The position numbers and the translations under genes are program-made. Shown here piece by piece: positions 11,673-21,775 of a DNA stretch of 64,000 nt (positions within the stretch are counted from its first letter, which is position 1; the number at the start of each line of letters is the position of its first letter). The notes beneath the pieces are model-generated. The model was not told the DNA's origin, did not search any database, and worked only from the letters and a program-made list of their open reading frames with translations. The DNA is from Talpa occidentalis (taxonomy: Eukaryota > Chordata > Mammalia > Eulipotyphla > Talpidae). Where the stretch lies: positions 107,009,194-107,073,193 of the forward strand of contig NW_026555331.1 of assembly GCF_014898055.3 (NCBI RefSeq). Direction: 5' to 3'.

Positions 11673-14600
11673 TGTGCATGTTGGATTGGGGAGTTATTTC
11701 AAGAGATCCTTCAATCTATTCAGACCCTAGTCTGCCTATGGACCAAATAATACACCTCATAATACATGCCCTATTAGATGCCTCTGTGACGAATAAAATA
11801 GAAATAATCCATTTAAAGCTGCCTGAAGTCTCTTGTAATAATGTGTGTTTTTTCTTTATTTGGACCTCAGGGGCATACAATTTTAATTGATCATAGACTT
11901 TGATTCATGACCCTTTATTATCATTAGCCCATGCATGGCCTAACTTTACTCTATTTTTGTCTCTTCTTTTATGGAAATTTGTATGTAGCAGCACATCTAA
12001 TAAATCTGTCATCCAATCTGAAACTAGATTATTCCAATCATTTAGATATTTATCTATATATTCCTTCCCCAGAGGGAACATTCTCTTGAAAATTGTGTTT
12101 ATCATTTCCTTGCTCTTGGTTTTTTCAGTTTTATCATATGTATGTCTAAATAGAAGATTGTTTGGTTTTACTTGGTTTTGAACTTGATGTTAATCATTAT
12201 GCATTTTCTCAATCGGTGAACACTAAGGAAATATCTCCCACTTGGGGGATCCAAGATATTATTCCCTAAGTCCTAGAGTATCCTGATAGCCTATGTGTCC
12301 CACCTCAGGGACGGGGCTAATGAAGGGTGCTGTGCCCCCGTGGGGACTGCTAGGCAGTGTAACCAGCAACATGCCGTGTGAATATTTAGTGGAGGGGAAA
12401 ATGTTCATTTCGAGTTATAAAAGGAAAAGGAAAAAGCAAGTAACAAAACTGTGAACACAGGGTCATCCTGGTTTTATGAAAAAGCAAAAAGTGAAAAAAC
12501 ATGAGGGTCTCTGGATTGATAAACTCTTGGGGATTACAAACATAAAAATTCCAGAGTTATAGGATAATGAACACTTATTGTCTTCTTAAAAACATTTTTT
12601 CACATACATATATATATAGAATATATGTGTGTATATATAAAATATCCAGAGATTATTAATAATCTCCTGTTTGTGAACAAACAAATGATATTACAAGTTA
12701 AGCACTTGGAGAAGTTGGGACTCTACTAGGCTCAGATGATGGACCCCTGGGGTACCATCGACCAGGGGTCATGGGGAAGTAGAGGGCTTGTGCCATGTGT
12801 TGGGGGGTAAGGCGGGCAGGGAGAAGGTGGTGTGTCTGCTGATAAGCCAGTGTTGCCTCTCCGAGCAGGAAGCTGCAGTGAAGGGGAGGTTGGGGTCCTC
12901 CTGAAATAGGAGGCCTCCATTTCCTGTCTGATGACTTTTTGATGTGGCCCATGTTGGGTGAGTCACAATAAATCTGAGCTTGATTTTGACCAGTTCCTAA
13001 TAGATGAGGAAAAAGGCTGAATTTTGTCCATCAAAACCTGTATGTTGGCGTGATACTCTTTAAACTATAGTATTGGAGTGGAGGGGGAAATGTTCATTCT
13101 GAGTTAGAAAAGGAAAAGGAAAAAGCAGGTTATCAGAATGCGCTCTTATTTGGCACTAGATAATCAAGTTAAAATCAGGTCATTAGGGTGGGCCCTAAAT
13201 TTTGAGGTTAAGACACAGACATACGCAGGGAAGACCAAGTGGAGATAGAGGGAGAAGGCAGTCATCTACTAGCCAAGGAGAGGACTTCAGAGGACACCAG
13301 CCCTGCTTGATCTTGGACTTCTAGCCTCCAGGATCATGAGAAGATGCATTTCTGCTGTCTTGACCTCCAGGCTATAGTACTACACTGCAGCCCTAGCAGG
13401 CCAGTGACTGGGCGGGTTGGGTGACTTGCCAGATGCACTGTTGTCAGTTTGAGGCGATAGGACCCAGATCCTGTCTGACCCCAACACCTGAACCTTAACC
13501 CTCCGCTGTGAAGAGGACAGGCAGCAAGGCTTTCCTCTTCCATGCCTGACCCAGGCTGTTTGGTGTGGGGTCCAGTGTTGGCCAGTTTTCTTCTCTCCCT
13601 GTACCCCAGTAGCAGTTCCAAGCCCAAGGGCACCCTCAGTCCTCCTGCTCCTCTGCTGCTTCTGTGGCTGCAGGGCTGAGAAGGCGGGGATGCTGGGCGG
13701 GGTCCTGGAGACAGTTCTCCAGAGACCGTGAGAGCAGGCTGTTCTGAGCTCAGTGGTGGCTGACCCTGACTCTGAGGGGGTCAGAACTCCCGGGCTTGGC
13801 TGCTGCCTTGCGGGTCCTTAACAGAAGGTGATAACTGTAGCCACGGCAACCGGAGAATATGCTTTGCACCTTCTGCTGGTCTTGTCTGAGTTTGAAATCA
13901 GAGGGTGCCCCTCTTTGGGCTCCTGAAAGTCAGCTGTGTTGGCTTTCTTTAGGTGCAAGAAAACACTGGGAGCTGGAAGACTCACAACCAAACCCTCATC
14001 ATCAGTTAAGAAACTGAACTCCTAAATGGGGAAGGGGCCTACCCAAGGTTGAGGTAAGAACCAGGACTGGGAGCCAGTCATAGCCACAATTCAGTAGACT
14101 CTAGAAATTGTATCCCCTCCCCTTCCCTCCCCTCCAGGCCCTGGGACTCACCCCCACTTGAAGGGGACTGTTGCAGGGTGGTGGCAGGAGACTTGCGTAC
14201 CTGAGAGGTTGGCGAGGGTTGTAACTGTATGGCAGTACTGCTCCAGCAATGCCCATAGTGGCTGGTCTCTGGTCACCTGGCTTGGCCCCGCTGCCTGGGG
14301 ATGGGAGGGATAGGGTCAGAGGTCAGGTGCAAGCTAGCCATTGACAGAACATCATGTTCCCCCTGCCCCTGCCTGTTCTGTCACTCATCCCTGGCTCCTC
14401 TAACTTCTGTTGTATAGTGGGAGAAACTAAGGAGGGAAACACCCGAGGCCATGTAGCACAGAACAGCAGCCTGGCCAGGCCTGGAACCCTGAAGCAGTCT
14501 GAGAAGTGATCCACAGCAGCTTGCTCTCCAAGAGAGCAAAGGTCTCCTCTTCAGGATGGGATGCACCCCTGCGAATTGGCCTGCGTCTTGTCAGCAAAGC

Positions 14601-17600
14601 CACCAGCTGTTCACTCACCCGATAAATATTTGTGGAATGCTTCCTGTGTGTCAGGCTCTGGTTGGGGGACACAGTGGGTGTCCTTAGGTAGTTCCAGGCC
14701 AGGTAGGAGTCCCCTAGACTTTGAACTACAGAAGGGAGAGGAGGAGAGCAGATGATTTACTTTATTTCCCCATCATACAGGTTAACGGGCAGTTACAGCA
14801 AAAGGTGTCAGGTTAACACATGGGAGAAACATATAACCTGGACTTGGGAAGACAAGGAAGTCTTCCTGGAAGAGGTGCACTTTGAGGATAATCAGAATGA
14901 TGAGCAGGAGAAAGGAAAGGACCATTGTGCTACTGCAGGCACTCACCAGGAAACAGATGGGTTGTGGAAACAACAGTAATCCCATTCAAAAGACAAGAAC
15001 TACGCAGGACCCCATCTCTCCTGAAACAATCATGAGAGTGATGCTGGGTATGGAGGGATAAAGTTGATGTAGCTATCTCTGTCCTTGAGGGGACCATCTT
15101 TTGCAGGAAAACATGGATGGGTGATCAACTTAGTATAGCATCTACAATTTGCTGAAAAGGAATGGGGTAGTGTCATGGAGGAGGGCATGTTGATTTGGGC
15201 TTTGAAGAATGAGTAGGAGTTTGCCCAGCACTGCACTATAAAATTCTAACCCTCTCCCCCATCCCTCCCAAGACCAAAACTTTTCCCTGCTTTAACTCAG
15301 TATCATGAGTATGTGCAAGATGACTTCTGCACCTCTCCCAACCAGACATTCCTGATTCTTGATTCCAGAAGGCACTGTCTTATCAGTAGGCAGCCCCTCC
15401 CCTTTCTCTGCCTGTCAGATGTTTCTGCCCAGGCAGCTGCTTGTTGGGTCAGTGTTTGTCCCAGAATGTCCCCAGGGTCAGAGCCTACAGCCCCCAAACA
15501 TCACGTTCCCCACATCGGGCTTGGGCCATTTCCTGTGCTGGAGCTGGAGGCCACATGCTCACCCTCACTATGTGAGTCTGGAGCTCCTAATTAATGAGTG
15601 ACCTGACCAGGTCAGGCGGGAGATGGGGAGGATGGCCCCTACCCTCTGAGAGCCTAGGGTGCACATGGACACTGCTTACAGGCGCCGCGTTCTCCCCACA
15701 GTAGAATGTGGGCCTGTAGGCCAAGAGCTGGGCTGGGGGAAGGGAGATTCTGCTAGCTGGGCAGGGCCTTGCACAAGGGAGCTAGAGTTTGGGTTCTACA
15801 AGCTCTGAGGTCCCTGTGACCCCACTGTTCTCTCTTCTGAGGGGACAGCTATTGGCTCTTAGTTTTCTCAGGGGCAAAAAGCTGCCCCCAACCTTCACCC
15901 CTACCCCATGAGACTACAGGCTATTGTAGAGACAGATGTGAAACCCATCTGTCTGGTTCACATCTGGACCCCCAATTCCCAGCACAAACCCTGGAATATA
16001 GCAGGTGCTTTATAAGTGACTGTTGGTTGACTGGATGGAAGGGTAGATGGAGGAAACCAGGGTCCCCTCAATCAGGTAGAGCTGCACCCCTATTCCCAGT
16101 TCTGGGGACTCAGGTTCTGGGCTGTTTATGCAAGTCAGATTTTCTTCTCTTTGAGACCAGCCCAGTCCCAGCTCCAGCCTGTGTGCTGGGATTGGAAGCC
16201 CTCACCTTAAGACAGGCCAGGGGAGGGGGGCTCTGGCAAGGGAAGGAGGCAGCAAGTCAGATACCAGCCAAGATACCAGCTGCTCTTCCTCCATTTGGGC
16301 CCTGCCCAGGAAGAACCTGTGCCCCAGGGGCCAGGCAGGCCTTAAAGGTGCCACCCCCCTGGAGCCAGGGGGTCTGGCCCATCCTAGCACTCCTCCTGGC
16401 CTGGCGACAAAGCTGCATCTAAATTTAGCCCCTGGTCTAAGCCTGGGAGATTTACGGGAGCACAGGTCCTGTGGTCAGGCTGCCAATAGCTGAGGGGAAT
16501 GGGGTGAGCTCCCTTCTGTCTCCTCTGCTTCTGCTCAAGGTCAGAGAGGACTTCTCCTCGGGATGGACAGGATTCCTTCTCACCCTACTGTTTTCTTTCA
16601 TTGAACCTGAGCAAGGGGCAGAGGAGAAGGAAACACTAGGCTCTGCTCAGAGGAGAGGATCCGTGGAGAGGGGGAGACATAAAAGAGAGAAGGAGGAGAG
16701 AGAAAGGGGGAGGGGAGAAATAGAGGCGGAGTGGGAGGAAGGGAGGAGGGGGCAGGAGGAGGTGTGGGAGGAGGGAGAAGAGGAGGGGGCAGTCTGGGCC
16801 CTGAGCAGACTCAGAGGACACAGAAGCCTAGCGGAGGCGGGCATCAGCAGAGGGTGAGGGATTAGAAGCCATATGAAGGAAAAAGGTTAATTATTTTCTG
16901 GAATACCTGGGAAGGCTTCCTGGAAGAGGCAAGCTTAGATACTTGGTTCTACCTTATCAGGTGCCAGGTCTCCAGGGAGGGTCCCAAGAGCCCGCAGCAG
17001 CTTCCAGTGGGCTCTCCCTTCCCTAAGTCTCTGCTCTATTAGGGCCTTCTTCCTAAAATATGCCAGTCTCCCCTCCAATCTTAATTTATCAGCTAACTTT
17101 CCCAGAGAAACTTCTAGGCCTCTCCTCATTATGTGTTCTCTTATCTTAGAGAGAGCCTGTGGCTCCCTCTCTCTCCTCTGATCCTCTCCCTTTACCTGTG
17201 GCAAGCCCTGGTCCCGGTCTGCAGATGTCTGAGGGAGGGAGGGGCGGGGGAACAGAGAAGGTAGGAGGGAGGGAAGTAGGGAATACCTTAACTCAATAAA
17301 AGGGAAGGGAGGAGATGAACAGGAGGTCCTATGTAACAGGCCACTAGGCCTAAAATTATCTCCTTGATTATTAACTCATCTAAATTGCTGTTTGCCTAAA
17401 ATTCATCCCTTTCTGATTTCTAGTGGCATCTAAGTGTCCTAAAAGTAATATTAAAATTGAATGACAATAAAAATAAATTTTTGTTCAGGGAAGAGAATCT
17501 AGAGTGAAGCTGCCTAGCTTAATCCCTGACCCAGTTACTAACCAGTCAAATGACCTTGGACACATGACCTGGCCTTAGCCTCCTCATCTGTAAAACGGGG

Positions 17601-20600
17601 ATAATTACGGTCTTAAATAGATCATGTATATGGCAATGATAAGAACAGTGCCCAATATATGTAGCCTAAATAGAATAAACAAAATAAGCTTTTTTAAAAT
17701 ATAATATCATCTTTTAAATAATATAATCTATCGTTCCCTATGATGGACTTGAAATTATAGCTTAATAAAGTAGAATTTTGAATAGTGACCTTAGATAAAC
17801 TGGCTGTGGAGTCCTAAAAATGGTTAGAATTAGATAAAGTAGAAAATGACAGCTAAAAGGATACAGAATAGTCCTATAATTCATAAAGTGCTGCAAATTT
17901 GAGACTTATTAGGAATACAAAATTAAGTAGGCAGTGCCTTCAGACAAATTGGCTTTTAAAAAAGATACTTAAACATCACCAAAATGGCAAAAGCAGAGAC
18001 TGAATTAGCTGATTAGGTTAAAAAACACTCAGAAAGTAGTTGGAATTTTGGGAAAAGTCATTAGATGAATTAGCTTCTGTAGCCCCTGGGGAAATGTGTG
18101 TGTGGGGGGGGGGGGTGCAGGGCCTTGGTCTTGGGGAGGGCTGTGCAGGTTAGGGAGGGTCTAGGCCAGAGACGCCTCTCTTTGCTGAACATTCTCAGGT
18201 CAGATGCCAGAACCTGGGGCAAGAAGTCACAGAAGCACTGTCCTGAGACCCTGGGGAGGTCATCTTACTGCCCCAAGGTTTGAAGGGCTGGACCCCATTA
18301 AGAGAGATTGGTAGAACTGGGGTCCTCACTGGCTGGGGGTGGGGGTAGAAGGCAAACAGCCTACAAGGTTAAAAGGAGGGTTTGGGACTCCACCTGAACT
18401 TCACATAAACTCCATTTTTGTAAACAACTGTCTTACCTTCCCAGTGTTTTAGCAAAATGCTTAGCATAGCACCTGGCACACAAAACAGGCTGCGTGGCAT
18501 AGTGCGGCCTCCAAAAGGCCTCCAAGGGCAACCTGGGAGCACCAGAGTCAAGCCCAGCTCCTCCAGGCTCTTGGATGTGGGCTGGGCCTGGGAGTCCTCC
18601 CCACATAACACTAGTTAGAATTTTCCCAAATTGCAAATAGATTAAGCCCTTCCCTGGGTAGTGAGCTGGCCCTGGGCATAAACATGAGACCCCACCAGGT
18701 CCCCTCAGGGTCTCCTGGAGCCTCACACCATCTCTTTTCAGGGCTAGGGCTCTTGGGGCCTTCTTCCCTGCCCGGGCTCCTCTTGACCACCCCATCTCTA
18801 TCCCTGCCATCCCACCCAGCGCTTATCAGACCTCCCCCAATCCTGTCAGGCTCCCACATCTGCACATACTTCTCCTTAATTCCAATGACCAGTTAGTTTG
18901 TAAACACACACTTCATCCTTCACCAGTATGTTCTCCTGCCAGGATTGCTCTCTGGGTTATCAGCTCCAAACAGTGCTGGTTTTCACCACACCCGTCCCCT
19001 AAACACTGGCAAAAGGGCTGGAGGCCCACCCCCCTCTGGGCTGCCTTTCTCTCCAGTGCCTGCATGGGTCACATATTCTCATTTCACAGCAAGCAGCAAT
19101 CTCGGAATAGTTGGATGAGACCCAGAAATAAATCCCGTTACCATGAAGGTGGCTTTGGGGCCAGAAATACCATGATTTCATTTGCTCTAGCTGGTCACAT
19201 GCTGAGTAATTGTGGATGAGTCGCTAGTCTCTGGTCTCAGACTCTGCCTGGTCTCAGGGCCTGGGATAGCTCAAAGGTGAAGGCAGTTGGTTGCCTCTGA
19301 GGTGCCCAATTTTGACATCCCCGGAACCCAGGATACCTCCCACAGTACCCCTCCACCTGGCCTGACTCTGGGGCAGCAACCTGAAGCCCTCTCCATCTCA
19401 CCAGCTTGGACAGTGGGCCTCCTGGCCTCCAGAGGGGAGGGGCTGAGGGGGGACCCTGGTCCTAACACCTGGCTCTCTTGGAAGACACCGACCCCAGAAC
19501 AAGTGGGAGGGGGGCATACAGAACTCTAAGCCCAAGACCTAGGGTGAGGCTGTGGGGTAGCAATGAAGCCATCCCACAGCCTCCACCCACCCCAAGTACA
19601 GCCCGGCTCATCTAGGGGCAGCCTGCCTACAGGGCACTGACATATGTCAGCAGCCCTCTAGTACCTGGCACAAACCGGAGCTGCATTTACTGAGCGCTTA
19701 CTCTGTGCTGGGCGCAGTGCCATGAGCTTTGCTCATATTACCTCAACTCATGCCAACCCTATTCAGTTAGCACCAAGATCGTCCTTATTTCACCTGTGAG
19801 GAAACTGAGGCTCAGAACATTTGAGCAACCTGTCAGAGTCACAGACTAAATGGCGGAGCAGGGATTTGAATCAGGTCTGCGGGGAAGTCACTTTTTACAG
19901 TGAGTGGGCAATCGTCACCGACCTGTTTCATGAGTGGTGAAGGAATGAGCCTTCTGCACATATGGGGACATGGCACCCCAGGACACAGTCCTCAGGTGGG
20001 TCTGTGGTGGGGTTAGGAAAGGCCAGGCTTCCTGACTGCCAGCCTGGCTCTGTTGCCTGAATCAAGTGGCCTCTGGGTCCTTCGGTGCCCCCGAACACTT
20101 TTAATGGCATGGCCCTTTATGAAAAGTGTCACCTAGGACAGGTCACCCTCCCTTTCTGAGCCTTAGTTTCCCCATCTATAAAATGGGGGGGGGGAGGGTA
20201 ACAGAAGGACTCCTCCCATATCTGTTTCTGTGAATCACCTGCACTTACTCAGCTTTTGCTTCTCTCCATTCCATTCCCCCACCTCCCTCTTGCACACCCT
20301 CTGGCCAAAGGGCTTGGGGTAGGAACAGAGGAGGGTGTGTCGACAGCCCTTCCAGCACTCGTTTGGTACTGGGGGGCTTGCTTGGCTTCCAGAACTAAGA
20401 AAAGGATGGGGACAGTGTTGCAGGAGGTAGGAGGGCAGACTCTGGCATCCTTTTGGGGGGAAAGACCTGGGGCTGGGTGTGGAAGGGACTAAAGGCTCCC
20501 GTGGAGAAAGGAGAGCATCCAGGGGGGACAAGGAATAGGGAACTTCTGGGTTCAAGGAGGGGCGATCCTGGGCACTAGGGTGTTATTCAGAATGCTCTGC

Positions 20601-21032
20601 TTATCCACAGGGCCTCCTGGTCCCCCTGGCTGCTGTTAGTTTCATCTCCCCTTTCTCTGTCCCCCTCAGGCAGACAAGACATGCGGTCCTATCATCACAT
20701 ACAGGGGTCCCTACCCTAGCCCAGGACCAAGTCTGGAGACCTTCCCCACCCAACTCATAGCAGAGCTGAGTAAAACTGAGCCAAATAACCAGCCCACCCA
20801 ACTCATAGCAGAGCTGAGTAAAACTGAGCCAAATAACCAGCACAGATCTCTGGCCTCCCTCCTTCCAGTCATGGGAAGCGTGCATTGTTAGACCAGGGAT
20901 GTCTGGGCCCCGACCCCGAAACGGGACTAGAAGCCCCCCACTTACTTTGAGCAGCGGCAGGAGGAGGCAGAGCAGGCAGAGGACCTGGTGTGGGGCGTGC
21001 AGGACGCGCCGGGACCCAGCGGGACCCCCCAT
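7540..21032 (-). CDS. CRHR2: CRHR2, corticotropin-releasing factor receptor 2 (5' part: alpha and beta N-terminal exons)
   Basis: Class B GPCR for urocortins and CRF that signals mainly through Gs at the plasma membrane. Four coding exons are readable on the minus strand: beta exon 1 (20946-21032), beta exon 2 (14201-14294), alpha exon 1 (7815-7917) and the shared exon (7540-7665). Beta exon 2 and alpha exon 1 both end in phase 1 and fit the phase-1 start of the shared exon, so either N-terminus can be spliced on. The alpha N-terminus carries the family sequence [16 protein letters not shown] and the shared exon carries [13 protein letters not shown], which I recognise as CRHR2 rather than CRHR1. 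Together these encode the hormone-binding extracellular domain. The rest of that domain and the seven-helix bundle should lie to the left of the window, as I found no such exon in 1-7500. A third N-terminal form (gamma) is known in human; I did not find its exon. Confidence 0.94.
7680..8340 (-). promoter_or_regulatory. CRHR2: CpG island and TATA-less promoter of CRHR2 alpha
   Basis: Very GC- and CpG-rich DNA covers the alpha first exon and about 400 bp upstream of its ATG, in contrast to the AT-balanced flanks. Several GC boxes are visible, for example ggggcggggccgg near 8170. I see no TATA box at a suitable distance. This matches a TATA-less CpG promoter for the alpha transcript. The exact start site cannot be read. 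Confidence 0.6.
7815..7917 (-). CDS. CRHR2: CRHR2 alpha-isoform first coding exon
   Basis: The ATG at 7917-7915 opens 34 codons plus one base and ends at a GTAGGC donor (7814-7809). The peptide starts [16 protein letters not shown] and ends in WVPPLNPE, the alpha N-terminus. In the human receptor this segment is known to act as a non-cleaved pseudo signal peptide. Cys14 and the NCS sequon are conserved. The intron to the shared exon is only 149 bp. The reading frame stays open upstream, but the codon at 8031 is GTG, not ATG, so the ATG at 7917 is the start. Confidence 0.95.
8844..8888. repeat. (GT)n microsatellite
   Basis: Interrupted GT tract (tgcg and tatg units) about 470 bp upstream of the CRHR2 alpha CpG island edge. 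Confidence 0.95.
11225..11480 (+). repeat. L2 fragment
   Basis: TTGCACATGTTGTTCCCTCT and GCTGGGAATGTCCTTACCAC, a recognisable L2 block. Confidence 0.6.
11638..11680. repeat. (GT)n microsatellite
   Basis: GT tract with one A interruption near its right end. Confidence 0.95.
12389..13130. repeat. Dispersed direct repeat of about 53 bp
   Basis: 12389-12441 and 13078-13130 share GTGGAGGGG, ATGTTCATT, GAGTTA and the run AAAAGGAAAAGGAAAAAGCA with few mismatches. The distance is 689 bp. They are probably two pieces of one old repeat. Confidence 0.6.
13140..13385 (+). repeat. Ancient interspersed repeat in the CRHR2 intron
   Basis: Contains TTAGGGTGGGCCCTAA, AAGACACAGACATACGCAGG, ACTAGCCAAGGAGAGGACTT and TTGGACTTCTAGCCTCCAGG, matching the second half of the repeat type seen at 37015-37330. 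Confidence 0.5.
14201..14294 (-). CDS. CRHR2: CRHR2 beta-isoform second coding exon
   Basis: This 94-bp exon has a ccccag acceptor next to 14294 and a GTACGC donor at 14200-14195. It encodes 31 residues plus one base, with [13 protein letters not shown] in the middle and an NLS glycosylation sequon near the end. DQPLW-LLEQYCH is the signature of the beta N-terminus in other mammals. It leaves in phase 1, so TCA G joins GT CCC to give Ser-Gly-Pro, as expected. The C-terminal part (TVTTLANLS) seems one residue longer than the rodent form I remember. It lies 6.5 kb upstream of the shared exon. Confidence 0.92.
14605..14965 (-). repeat. L2 fragment near CRHR2 beta exon 2
   Basis: GATAAATATTTGTGGAATGC, TTCCTGTGTGTCAGGCTCTG, then AGTCTTCCTGGAAGAGGTGC and ACTTTGAGGATAATCAGAAT, antisense L2 3' region. 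Confidence 0.6.
15905..16045 (+). repeat. L2 3' end
   Basis: CCCAATTCCCAGCACAAACC and GGAATATAGCAGGTGCTTTA followed by TAAGTGACTGTTGGTTGACTG. Confidence 0.6.
16640..16800. repeat. Polypurine tract in CRHR2 beta intron 1
   Basis: GA/GGA repeats over about 160 bp on the plus strand with very few pyrimidines; a potential triplex- or slippage-prone block. Confidence 0.8.
17505..17670 (+). repeat. MIR element
   Basis: Contains TGACCTTGGACACATGACCT, CTCCTCATCTGTAAAACGGG, GATAATTACGG and AACAGTGCCCAATATATG in MIR order. Confidence 0.7.
19680..19885 (-). repeat. MIR element, well preserved
   Basis: Antisense MIR over its full core: ACTGAGCGCTTACTCTGTGC, then a TATTACCTCAACTCAT block, CTGTGAGGAAACTGAGGCTC, and a GGGATTTGAATCAGG end carrying the B-box relic. 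Confidence 0.75.
20100..20240 (+). repeat. MIR fragment
   Basis: GACAGGTCACCCTCCCTTTC, GAGCCTTAGTTTCCCCATCT and ATAAAATGGGGG. Confidence 0.55.
20745..20840. repeat. Perfect 48-bp tandem duplication in CRHR2 beta intron 1
   Basis: Two identical 48-bp units, 20745-20792 and 20793-20840, each beginning CCCACCCAACTCATAGCAGA and ending GCCAAATAACCAG. No mismatch is visible, so the duplication is recent or maintained. It starts about 105 bp past the beta exon 1 donor. Confidence 0.95.
20946..21032 (-). CDS. CRHR2: CRHR2 beta-isoform first coding exon (signal peptide)
   Basis: The ATG at 21032-21030 opens 29 codons in phase 0, ending at a GTAAGT donor (20945-20940). The peptide begins [15 protein letters not shown] and continues into a Leu/Cys-rich core, [12 protein letters not shown], a typical cleavable signal peptide and of the LCLLCLLLP type seen in CRHR2 beta. 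The final codon is AAA, so the base before the donor is A rather than the usual G. It splices in frame to beta exon 2 across a 6.65-kb intron. Confidence 0.88.
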
Positions 21033-21059
21033 GCCCAAGGCATCTAGGGACAGGAGCGC

Positions 21060-21256
21060 GCCTCCCCGACGCCGCGGTCCCGCCCCGCCTGCCCCTCCCT
21101 CGGCCAGAACAATCGGTCCCCTCCCTCCCGGCGCTGGGCCTGGCCGACGAGGCCAAGGTAAGGCCTGGGGCACTGGGGGTGTTCTCTGCCGCTCCCCTCC
21201 CCCTAGGGCGGAGGTGACACCGCCCCACAGCCCGCCCCCTCCAGTTATTTATAGCG
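21060..21256 (-). promoter_or_regulatory. CRHR2: CRHR2 beta promoter with TATA/MEF2-like box and GC boxes
   Basis: On the minus strand CTATAAATAA sits at 21254-21245, about 215 bp before the beta ATG. It is both a TATA box and a full match to the MEF2 consensus YTAWWWWTAR. GC-rich boxes (GGGGGCGGGC and GGGGCGG types) follow immediately. The interval to the ATG is CpG-rich. An E-box CAGCTG lies upstream at 21370-21375. Transcription start near 21220 is inferred from TATA spacing only. Confidence 0.6.
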
Positions 21257-21718
21257 GGTGCTGAGCAGCCGCTTCTGCCCTGGCCGCCAGGAGCCGAACT
21301 CTGCCTGCATGCTGCAGAGAAGGGGTTAATGCCCATTATCTGCCGGCCCCACTCTACCCGGCAGGGCTGCAGCTGCCCAGTGTGAGGAGTGAAGAGACTT
21401 GAGAAAGGAAGGAAAGGGCCTCAGGCTGAGACGGCGGCCAGAGCACCAGTGAGCTGAGCGTGTTTCCTCTGGACACAGAGCCCCAGCCCTGCTCGCAAAT
21501 TCTAATTGTCTGGGGAGCTTTTACCAGGCTCCAAGGCCTTTTGGGAGGATTGAAATTTGAGTGCAGACGCAGGTTTAAGTAATAGCAACGATTCAGTGTT
21601 CAACCCCACGACTTGGAGAACTGCAGAGCTGCAGTGGGTAAAAGGGTGTTGCTCTTCTTGGGAATACGCAGAGCTAAAGGGGCAGCCCTTTTCTGACTTA
21701 TTTCCAAAAGGTTCAGAA

Positions 21719-21720
<2 letters not shown>

Positions 21721-21768
<48 letters not shown>

Positions 21769-21775
21769 ACACACA
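21721..21775. repeat. (CA)n microsatellite
   Basis: Pure CA for more than 40 bp, then a GA interruption; upstream of the CRHR2 beta promoter. Confidence 0.97.

Larger units (their letters stand above)
8341..14200. other. CRHR2 intron between beta exon 2 and the alpha promoter
   Basis: No exon recognised. It contains (GT)n tracts at 8844-8888 and 11638-11680, an L2 fragment near 11225-11480, AT-rich unassigned sequence at 11680-12660 with a short (TA)n run near 12607, a 50-bp direct repeat (12389-12441 and 13078-13130) and an ancient repeat at 13140-13385. A gamma first exon might lie here but I could not identify one. Confidence 0.55.
14295..20945. other. CRHR2 beta intron 1: repeats, no exon recognised
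   Basis: The stretch holds L2 (14605-14965 minus, 15905-16045 plus) and MIR (17505-17670 plus, 19680-19885 minus, 20100-20240 plus) fragments, a polypurine block at 16640-16800, an AT-rich block at 17340-18060, a poly-G run near 18100 and a perfect 48-bp tandem duplication at 20745-20840. A minus-strand ORF of 89 codons at 16935-17204 has no recognisable domain. Confidence 0.55.

Noticed and set aside
16935..17204. 89-codon minus-strand ORF with a plausible-looking composition ([18 protein letters not shown])
   Set aside because: No family match that I know, no splice signals, next to low-complexity DNA; probably chance.
20745..20840. Possible CRISPR-like or satellite array
   Set aside because: Only two adjacent units without spacers, in a mammalian intron.
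20601..21173. 190-codon minus-strand ORF covering the CRHR2 beta exon
   Set aside because: Its first codon is GTG and it reads through the clear GTAAGT donor. Only 20946-21032 is the exon.
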